DNA of 10,803 nt from NCBI GenBank assembly GCA_900544425.1, contig UQUX01000059.1:1-10803 (forward strand), given 5' to 3'. A program made the translations under genes and the position numbers. The stretch is from an uncultured Collinsella sp. Its GTDB lineage: Bacteria; Actinomycetota; Coriobacteriia; Coriobacteriales; Coriobacteriaceae. Shown one piece after another: positions 5,355 through 10,803 of this stretch (positions are counted from its first letter, which is position 1; the number at the start of each line of letters is the position of its first letter). A model generated the notes under the pieces. It saw only the letters and a program-made list of their open reading frames with translations, made no database searches and was not told the origin of the DNA.

Positions 5355-7655
5355 CTATTTGATCTTGGTCGTACCCGGTGCCAAGTTGGGGTCGGTCTCG
5401 TTGGCCTCGGTCTGGAAGTGCTCGGTGTACACGTTCTTGCCGTCGCGGAACATCTCGTAGTACTGCATCTTGGCGTAATCCTCGCGCGCCTTGGTGGCGG
5501 CTGCTGCGGCGGCGTCGTCACCGGTGACGTTGGAGGAGAGCGCCCAGCGCAGGCTGGCGTCCTCGTAGCCGACCGAGTTGATGGCGGGCAGTGACTCGCG
5601 CAGCGTCATGTGCGCCTTCTGATAGTCGGAAAGCGGGGCACCGATCAGCTGCATCAGCTGCGTGGACAGGTAGTTGGTGGACAGGTCGTCGACCTCGCTC
5701 GTTTGGTCGCAACCGGCAACGTCGTAGTTAGCCCAAATGATGTAGTCGGTCTGCCACAGACGTTCCTGGTGCGTGGCATCGTCCTCGCCGGTAAACCACT
5801 TATCGTTGAACTTGGACGGGAAGAACGGCTGGTGATCGCCCCAGAACACCACGACCACCTTGCGGTCGAGTTTGCTCAAGGCGTTGAGGAAGTAGCGAAG
5901 CGCCTGGTCGGACTGCTCGATGCACGAGACATACTCGTCGACATCGGAGAGCGTGCCGTCCTCGACGGTCTTGGCGTCCAGGTCGGTCGTGTCGATGTTC
6001 AGGTGCATCTGCTTGTCGACCGGCAGCAGGCCCGTATCGTAGCCCGAGTGGTTCTGCATGGTCACGTCGAAGATGAACTGCGGATCGGCGTTCTGGTCGA
6101 GCAGCTCAAGAATCTTGTCGTAGGTAGCCTGGTCGGTCACCATGCCGCGCAGGGTATCGGCGCCCTGGAAATCGTTGATGGACAGGAACTGGTCAAAACC
6201 AAAGTCCTTGTAGACGTTCTCGCGGTTCCAGTTGGTCGCGTGGTTGGGGTGCATAGCCGTGGTGGAATAGCCGAGCGATTTGAACTGCTCTGCCAGGTTC
6301 CCGGTCGTCTCCATGTTGTAGATGGTGTAGGGGTACACGCCCGAGCCCAGGTTGGCCATGGAGTTGCCGGTCATAAACTCAAACTCGGTATTGGCGGTAC
6401 CGCCACCGTAGGCGCTCACATAGAGCTTACCGCGGCTGAGGCAGTTGGACAGGCTCTTAAAGTACTGCGGACCCTCGTAGCCGGCGCGCATGTTCTGGTA
6501 GATCGACAGATCCGAGAAGGTCTCGTTCATGATGGCGATGACCGTGGGCTTCTCGCTGTCGAACTGTTCCTTTGCGGCGGCGCGCTCGTCGCTCTTGGCC
6601 GCGTCGGACTTGTCGTAGGTCTTGGCGTACTTTTTGAGCGTGGCTTTGGCATCGTCGACGGAGTAGTCGGCGGGTTTGGGCGGCTTGATGGACTGCGCTG
6701 CGCTAATGAAAGCGGGCAGGTAGCCCTCGCGCCAGTAGCTCTCGAGCGGGCGCCAGGTGTAGACGGTGATGCCGAGAGTGTTGTAGTAGTCGATGAGCGT
6801 GACGTGTGCGGTCACGCCGCCCAGGCACAGCACCGCCACGAGCAGGTTGGTGAGCAGCATGCGCTTGGCGTTGGCGGCGCCCTTCTGACGGTGCGGTGCC
6901 ACCAGGCCGGCGTACTCGCATAGCAGCATGGCGATGGCGGTAAAGCCCATGGACAGCACGCAGAACAGTGAGATCGAGAAGGTGTAGCCGGTGCCGGCGA
7001 CCGCGGCGGCGGTGGAGATGGCCGAAAGGTCGCCCGGCTGGATGGGCATGGATTTAAACGTGATGACGAAGAACTCGGCAATGCCCAGGACAAAGAGGGC
7101 AAAGGCCAGGACCGCGGGAGCTGCGCCGTGGCGCTGGAACAGGAAGAACAGGCCGACCATGAGCGTGGTGATGATGGCCCACTCGAGCAGGATGCACAGG
7201 GGGTAGACCCAGGTAAAGTCGTGGTTGGACGAGACCTCCATGCCCAGCAGCGCAAAGACGCCGGCGAGCAGCAGGCACAAGACGGCGGCGACGAGCGGTT
7301 TGCCCACAAAGGCGCCGCGCAGGCGGGCGAGCTTGCCGGTGGGGGCGGGGGCGTCGGGCCCGGCGAACGCAAAGACGCGCGGGGCGATGCGGTCGCGGGC
7401 GATGCTGGCCCAAGCGCAGCCGGTGAGGATGGCGTTGGTCAGGATGAGCATTACGAAGGCGAGCGGCTCGTTTTGCGCGACGAGGCCAATGGCGCTCCAA
7501 ATGGTCAAAAAGAGCTGGAACAGGCCGAAGGCGACGCTCCACCCAAGAGCGCTTTTGGCAACGGTGCCCGACTGAGCGCGAATGGCCTTGGCCTCGCGCA
7601 AAACAAGGTAGACGGTCGCCGCAAGACCGACGAGCGAGATGGCGGCAGCGAACAT
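5355..7655 (-). CDS. LTA-synthase-family membrane phosphoglycerol transferase
   Basis: This 766-residue enzyme belongs to the LTA synthase/sulfatase-fold family, whose members transfer glycerol-phosphate from phosphatidylglycerol to cell-envelope polymers outside the membrane. About eight hydrophobic segments fill residues 1-290, more than the five of classic LtaS. The catalytic domain follows (about 370-680). Metal and active-site motifs are intact: MNETFSDL (Glu 378), YGGGTANTEFE (Thr 420, the expected nucleophile), MHPNHATNWNR (His 469 or 472, substrate site), QNHSGY, and FWGDHQPF (Asp 607, His 608). The C-terminal tail of roughly 100 residues is Ala- and charge-rich. The ATG at 7655 is chosen because AGGAG lies 7 nt before it; a GTG at 7670 would place that site inside the gene. 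It is transcribed alone and divergently from the nitroreductase gene. Family membership is firm; the exact polymer made (lipoteichoic acid or another glycerol-phosphate-modified glycan) is inferred. Confidence 0.92.
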   Translation of the reverse strand: MFAAAISLVGLAATVYLVLREAKAIRAQSGTVAKSALGWSVAFGLFQLFLTIWSAIGLVAQNEPLAFVMLILTNAILTGCAWASIARDRIAPRVFAFAGPDAPAPTGKLARLRGAFVGKPLVAAVLCLLLAGVFALLGMEVSSNHDFTWVYPLCILLEWAIITTLMVGLFFLFQRHGAAPAVLAFALFVLGIAEFFVITFKSMPIQPGDLSAISTAAAVAGTGYTFSISLFCVLSMGFTAIAMLLCEYAGLVAPHRQKGAANAKRMLLTNLLVAVLCLGGVTAHVTLIDYYNTLGITVYTWRPLESYWREGYLPAFISAAQSIKPPKPADYSVDDAKATLKKYAKTYDKSDAAKSDERAAAKEQFDSEKPTVIAIMNETFSDLSIYQNMRAGYEGPQYFKSLSNCLSRGKLYVSAYGGGTANTEFEFMTGNSMANLGSGVYPYTIYNMETTGNLAEQFKSLGYSTTAMHPNHATNWNRENVYKDFGFDQFLSINDFQGADTLRGMVTDQATYDKILELLDQNADPQFIFDVTMQNHSGYDTGLLPVDKQMHLNIDTTDLDAKTVEDGTLSDVDEYVSCIEQSDQALRYFLNALSKLDRKVVVVFWGDHQPFFPSKFNDKWFTGEDDATHQERLWQTDYIIWANYDVAGCDQTSEVDDLSTNYLSTQLMQLIGAPLSDYQKAHMTLRESLPAINSVGYEDASLRWALSSNVTGDDAAAAAATKAREDYAKMQYYEMFRDGKNVYTEHFQTEANETDPNLAPGTTKIK

Positions 7656-7662
7656 GCTGAGA

Positions 7663-7667
7663 CTCCT
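7663..7667 (-). promoter_or_regulatory. Ribosome binding site of the LTA-synthase-type gene
   Basis: AGGAG on the minus strand lies 7 nt before the ATG at 7655-7653. It decides between that ATG and the GTG five codons upstream, which has no comparable site. Confidence 0.75.
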
Positions 7668-7869
7668 CACAAACTTAAAACCTACGAAAGCGGGGGTTTA
7701 CCCGATTGTTACCTAAATATGCACTGCATTTGCGGGCTGCGCACGACAACCAGCCATATTAACGCGCATGTGCGGCGGTGTGGCGCAATGTAGTGGCGAC
7801 CTGCGCGATAATGGACGGGAATTACACGGAAACGTAAAGGCTTCTTAAAGAATTGGCGAGGATAGAGCT

Positions 7870-8745
7870 ATGGGCGAGCGGGTTTGTATGACGGGTGCCG
7901 GGCACTGCGGCGGAGCTGCGGGCGTGGATGCGAACGGTTATCCGGTCGAGACTACGGGTAACGCGGTGCTGGACATCTTGGAGCACCGCTCGTCCACGCG
8001 TGCCTTTGCGCGCGATGACGACGACCGTCCCGTGGCGGTGACCGACGAGCAGCGGGCAGCGATTCTGCACGCGGCGAGCCGTGCGCCGTCGGCGGGCGCC
8101 ATGATGATGTATTCCATCGTGAGCATCCGCGAGCAGGCCACGCTCGATCGCCTGGCCGACCTGTGCGACCATCAGCCTATGATTGCCAAGGCGCCCTGGG
8201 CACTTATATTTGTGGTCGACTATGCCAAGTGGATCGATCTGTTTGAGCATGTGGGCTGCTTTGAGCCCGAGTTTGTAGAGCGCACGGGCAAGTCGCCCCG
8301 TCGCGCGCCGGGTCTGGGCGACTTTGCCATCGCGGCACAGGACGCCGTGATCGCCGCGCAAAATGCCGTGGTCGCCGCCGAGGCCCTGGGCCTGGGGAGC
8401 TGCTACATCGGCGATATCGTCGAGAATGCCGAGGAAGTGGCCGAGCTGCTGGATCTGCCTGCGTATACCGTGCCGCTGTCGATGCTCATCATCGGCACGC
8501 CCCGTAAGGAACGCCCGGCAATCGCGCACCCCGTGGTAAACCTGGTACACGAGGAACGCTATCGCCGCGCCGATGCCGCGACCATGGACGCGCAGGTGGC
8601 CGAGATGGATGCGATGTTTCGCCCGCATGCCCGCGAGGTGGGGGAGCGCGTCGTGGACATCTATACCCGCAAGCACACCAGTCCCTTTATGGCCGAGATG
8701 AGTCGCTCCATGGAGTGGTGGTTCAAAAACTGGCTCGGAAAATGA
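7870..8745 (+). CDS. Nitroreductase-family FMN-dependent oxidoreductase
   Basis: This 291-residue cytosolic protein belongs to the nitroreductase family, FMN enzymes that reduce nitro groups, quinones or similar substrates with NAD(P)H. The N-terminal FMN-phosphate motif HRSSTR is at 39-44, followed by RAPSAGAMMMYS (71-82). The typical helix and glycine turn AAQNAVVAAEALGLGSCYIGDI spans 162-183, and a core strand ends IIGTP at 207-211. The roughly 30-residue lead before the core and the C-terminal stretch after 230 (ending MEWWFKNWLGK) make it longer than minimal family members. The start is supported by GCGAGGA 6 nt upstream. A GATAAT at 7807-7812 is a possible -10 without a good -35. It stands alone: divergent from the LTA-type gene and separated from kup by a palindrome and a promoter. 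The true substrate cannot be read from the sequence. Confidence 0.9.
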   Translation: MGERVCMTGAGHCGGAAGVDANGYPVETTGNAVLDILEHRSSTRAFARDDDDRPVAVTDEQRAAILHAASRAPSAGAMMMYSIVSIREQATLDRLADLCDHQPMIAKAPWALIFVVDYAKWIDLFEHVGCFEPEFVERTGKSPRRAPGLGDFAIAAQDAVIAAQNAVVAAEALGLGSCYIGDIVENAEEVAELLDLPAYTVPLSMLIIGTPRKERPAIAHPVVNLVHEERYRRADAATMDAQVAEMDAMFRPHAREVGERVVDIYTRKHTSPFMAEMSRSMEWWFKNWLGK

Positions 8746-8746
8746 C

Positions 8747-8781
8747 GAATGTGACAAGGGGACAGTCCCTTTGTCACATTC
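8747..8781. repeat. 35-bp palindrome between the nitroreductase gene and kup (REP-like)
   Basis: GAATGTGACAAGGGGAC (8747-8763) and GTCCCTTTGTCACATTC (8765-8781) are inverted copies around one central base. The single mismatch is a G-U pair in RNA, so the stem is complete. It begins one base after the nitroreductase stop. No T run follows, so it is more like a dispersed palindromic repeat, or an mRNA 3-prime-end stabiliser, than a classic terminator. It could still end the nitroreductase transcript with help from other factors. Confidence 0.75.
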
Positions 8782-8839
8782 CATATCGCCGCGGTAGCCT
8801 AAAGACTGTATAAATCTTTATCTAGCTGGGAAAACAATG

Positions 8840-8868
8840 CATTAAAACATGGGCCGATTACCTATAAT
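8840..8868 (+). promoter_or_regulatory. Probable sigma-A promoter of kup
   Basis: A perfect TATAAT lies at 8863-8868. The -35 region (around CATTAA, 8840-8845, 17-bp spacing) is weak, so an activator may help. Transcription would begin near 8875 and give a leader of only about 30 nt before the ATG at 8904. That leaves no room for a long riboswitch downstream of this promoter. A second -10-like TATAAA is at 8809-8814. Confidence 0.5.
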
Positions 8869-8903
8869 CCCCTCGAACGTTAAAGTTGGGAGGAAACCGG
8901 CTT

Positions 8904-10803
8904 ATGGAACAAAAGGCCAAGGAGGCAGCCTCGCACGCTGCGATTCCTGTGAGTATCTCGGCGATGCTCGTCACGCTGGGCGTGGTGTACGGCGATATCG
9001 GCACCAGCCCTATGTATGTAACCAAGGCGCTCGTTGCCGGCAACGGCGGCATCGGAAGCGTCACGGAGGAGTTCGTGCTTGGTGCGCTCTCCCTTGTCGT
9101 GTGGACGGTCACGCTGCTGACGACCGTCAAGTACGTGCTGATCTCGCTGCGCGCCGACAACCACGGCGAGGGCGGTATCTTTGCCCTGTACAGCCTGGTC
9201 AAGCGCTGCGGCAAGTGGCTCATCATCCCCGCCATGCTGGGCGGCGCCGCATTGCTCGCTGACGGCATCCTGACGCCCGCCGTTACCGTTACCACGGCCA
9301 TCGAGGGCCTGCGCACCATCCCGGCGGTCCATGCTGTGTTGGGTGACGATCAGGGCCGTGTCGTGGCCATCACGCTTGCCATCATCATCGCGCTCTTCTT
9401 GGTACAACGTATCGGTACGGCCAAGATCGGTCACGCCTTTGGCCCCATCATGACGCTGTGGTTCCTGTTCTTGGGCGGCACGGGTCTGTTCTTTGTCTTC
9501 CAGCACCCCGCGGTGCTGCTGTGCCTCAACCCGCTGCGTGGCATCGGCTTTTTGTTGAGCCCCAACAACCACGCGGGCATCATGATTCTGGGCAGCTGCT
9601 TCCTTGCCACCACCGGTGCCGAGGCGCTCTATTCCGACATGGGCCACGTGGGCCGCGGCAACATCTACGCCACCTGGCCGTTCGTTAAGTGCTGTCTGCT
9701 GCTTTCCTATATGGGCCAGGGCGCGTGGCTTATCAACAACGCCGCCAACCCCGAGCTCATGGGTATCGCCGACCTCAACCCCTTCTACCAGATGCTCACC
9801 CCGGGCCTGCGTCCCTTTGCCGTCGGCCTTTCCACCGTTGCGGCCATCATCGCCTCGCAGGCGCTCATCACCGGCGCATTCTCGCTGGTGTCCGAGGCCA
9901 GCCGTCTGGACCTTATGCCGCACATGCAGGTCTTCTACCCTGCCGAGACCAAGGGCCAGCTCTACATCCCCATGGTCAACAACGTCATGCTTGTCGGCTG
10001 CGTCATCGTGGTGCTGCTGTTCCAGAACTCGGCGCATATGGAAGCTGCCTACGGCCTTGCCATTACGCTGACTATGATGTGCACCACGCTGCTGCTCTTC
10101 TTCTACCTGCACGAGGAGCGCAAGCTCAAGGTTGCTCCGTGGATCTTCGCGGCCTTCTTCCTTTTGCTCGAAGGCTTCTTCTTCGTGAGCTCGCTCACCA
10201 AGTTCTTCCACGGCGGCTACTTCACCATCCTCATGGCTGCACTCATCATGGGCATTATGGTGTGCTGGTACAACGGCACGGCGGTCGAGCAGCGCCAGTT
10301 TACGCTGCTGCCGCTGCGCAGCTACCTGCCGCAGCTCAAGCGCCTGCGTGACGACGACCGTTACGAGCGCATGAGCGACAACGTCGTGTACCTGACCAAG
10401 GACGCCCATACCGACTACATCGACCGCGATATCGTCTATTCGATCTTGGACAAGCATCCCAAGCGCGCCCGCGCCTGGTGGTTTGTGAATGTCGAGACCA
10501 TGGACGAACCGCACACCTTTGCCTATTCGGTCGAGACGTTCGGCACCGACTACGTGTTCCGCGTGCATCTGTACCTGGGCTACAAGATCAACCAGCGCGT
10601 CAATGCCTACCTGCGTCAGGTTGTTCAGGACCTGGCTGCCACCGGCGAGCTGCCGCCGCAGACGCATGACTACTCGGTCTACAAGGATCCGGGTAACATC
10701 GGTACGTTCAAGTTCGTCCTGATCCGTAAGCTTCTGGCGCCCGAAAGCGATGTGGAGCCCAGCGAGCGTACGGCCATCACGCTCAAGTACATCATTCGCC
10801 GCG
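8904..10803 (+). CDS. kup: Kup-family potassium uptake protein (3-prime end outside window)
   Basis: Kup/HAK/KT transporters bring K+ into the cell across the inner membrane, usually coupled to protons. The 633 residues visible start MEQKAKEAAS. They hold the signature GVVYGDIGTSP (26-36), whose Asp is known to matter in the family, then RADNHGEGGIFALYSL (83-98) and GAALLADGILTPAVTV (114-129). Roughly twelve hydrophobic segments run to about residue 455. The cytosolic C-terminal domain follows, including VVYLTK and the conserved ARAWWFVNVE and DYVFRVHLYLGY blocks. Family members are usually about 610-670 residues, so only the last few to few dozen codons should be missing. A GGGAGG at 8888-8893 lies 10 nt before the ATG. 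The long open frame on the opposite strand is a shadow of this gene. No partner subunit is visible. Confidence 0.95.
   Translation, partial: MEQKAKEAASHAAIPVSISAMLVTLGVVYGDIGTSPMYVTKALVAGNGGIGSVTEEFVLGALSLVVWTVTLLTTVKYVLISLRADNHGEGGIFALYSLVKRCGKWLIIPAMLGGAALLADGILTPAVTVTTAIEGLRTIPAVHAVLGDDQGRVVAITLAIIIALFLVQRIGTAKIGHAFGPIMTLWFLFLGGTGLFFVFQHPAVLLCLNPLRGIGFLLSPNNHAGIMILGSCFLATTGAEALYSDMGHVGRGNIYATWPFVKCCLLLSYMGQGAWLINNAANPELMGIADLNPFYQMLTPGLRPFAVGLSTVAAIIASQALITGAFSLVSEASRLDLMPHMQVFYPAETKGQLYIPMVNNVMLVGCVIVVLLFQNSAHMEAAYGLAITLTMMCTTLLLFFYLHEERKLKVAPWIFAAFFLLLEGFFFVSSLTKFFHGGYFTILMAALIMGIMVCWYNGTAVEQRQFTLLPLRSYLPQLKRLRDDDRYERMSDNVVYLTKDAHTDYIDRDIVYSILDKHPKRARAWWFVNVETMDEPHTFAYSVETFGTDYVFRVHLYLGYKINQRVNAYLRQVVQDLAATGELPPQTHDYSVYKDPGNIGTFKFVLIRKLLAPESDVEPSERTAITLKYIIRR

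Noticed and set aside
4806..5362. Small frames over array 2 and the palindromic element, including two proteins starting MRAELAMN in the window
   Set aside because: The shared MRAELAMN start comes from the 50-bp inverted repeat, and the rest is array sequence. They are not independent genes.
5610..6923. 437-residue plus-strand frame opposite the LTA-type gene
   Set aside because: It is a shadow frame of a gene with intact catalytic motifs. It is Val/Gly/His-rich with no recognisable domain.
8782..8903. c-di-AMP (ydaO-type) or other K+-linked riboswitch before kup
   Set aside because: The likely promoter leaves a leader of about 30 nt, and I could not find the conserved ydaO core motifs in the 120 bases upstream.
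8880..10667. 595-residue minus-strand frame opposite kup
   Set aside because: Kup on the plus strand is unambiguous. The opposite frame is a His/Gln/Asp-rich shadow caused by GC-rich codon bias.

Overview
The window looks like chromosomal DNA of a GC-rich, Gram-positive gut actinobacterium. My best guess is a coriobacterium such as Collinsella. That rests on the base composition, on a sortase-anchored surface protein beside an LTA-synthase-type enzyme, and on general resemblance; no rRNA or other taxonomic marker is present, so it is inference.

Left half (1-5330), an accessory-looking locus. A very large secreted, cell-wall-anchored protein gene (582-4669, +) is broken in this copy by an in-frame TGA at 984-986 and a one-base frameshift near 2050-2065. 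Reconstructed, it encodes a signal peptide, calcium-loop VCBS/FG-GAP-like repeats, a long unrecognised beta-rich region, a fibronectin-III-like domain, an Ig-like domain and an LANTG sortase signal with membrane anchor. The gene ends in a clear intrinsic terminator. It is bracketed by two non-coding tandem arrays (about 124-460 and 4758-5112) of the same 61-62-bp unit. Each unit carries a conserved arm of about 15 bp followed by its inverted copy, so an array is a row of hairpins. Outside the arrays sit matching GGCCAC hairpins (1-23, 5121-5143, 5249-5271). The left edge (1-50) is a 47/50 inverted match to 5222-5271, and the latter lies inside a near-palindromic element of about 130 bp with 30-bp inverted ends (5198-5327). 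The symmetric layout is hairpin - array - surface gene - terminator - array - hairpin - palindromic element.

Right half (5355-10803), ordinary chromosomal genes. On the minus strand is a polytopic LTA-synthase/phosphoglycerol-transferase-family protein with a complete set of catalytic motifs (5355-7655). Divergent from it is an FMN nitroreductase-family protein (7870-8745). A 35-bp perfect-type palindrome follows, then the start of a Kup-family potassium uptake protein (8904 to the window end, cut off near its C terminus) behind a recognisable TATAAT promoter.

The right-hand genes do not form an obvious pathway together, although the LTA-type enzyme and the surface protein both concern the cell envelope. 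The most unusual content is the paired hairpin-repeat arrays and nested inverted repeats around the decayed or switched-off surface-protein gene. No transposase, recombinase, CRISPR, tRNA or rRNA gene is visible.
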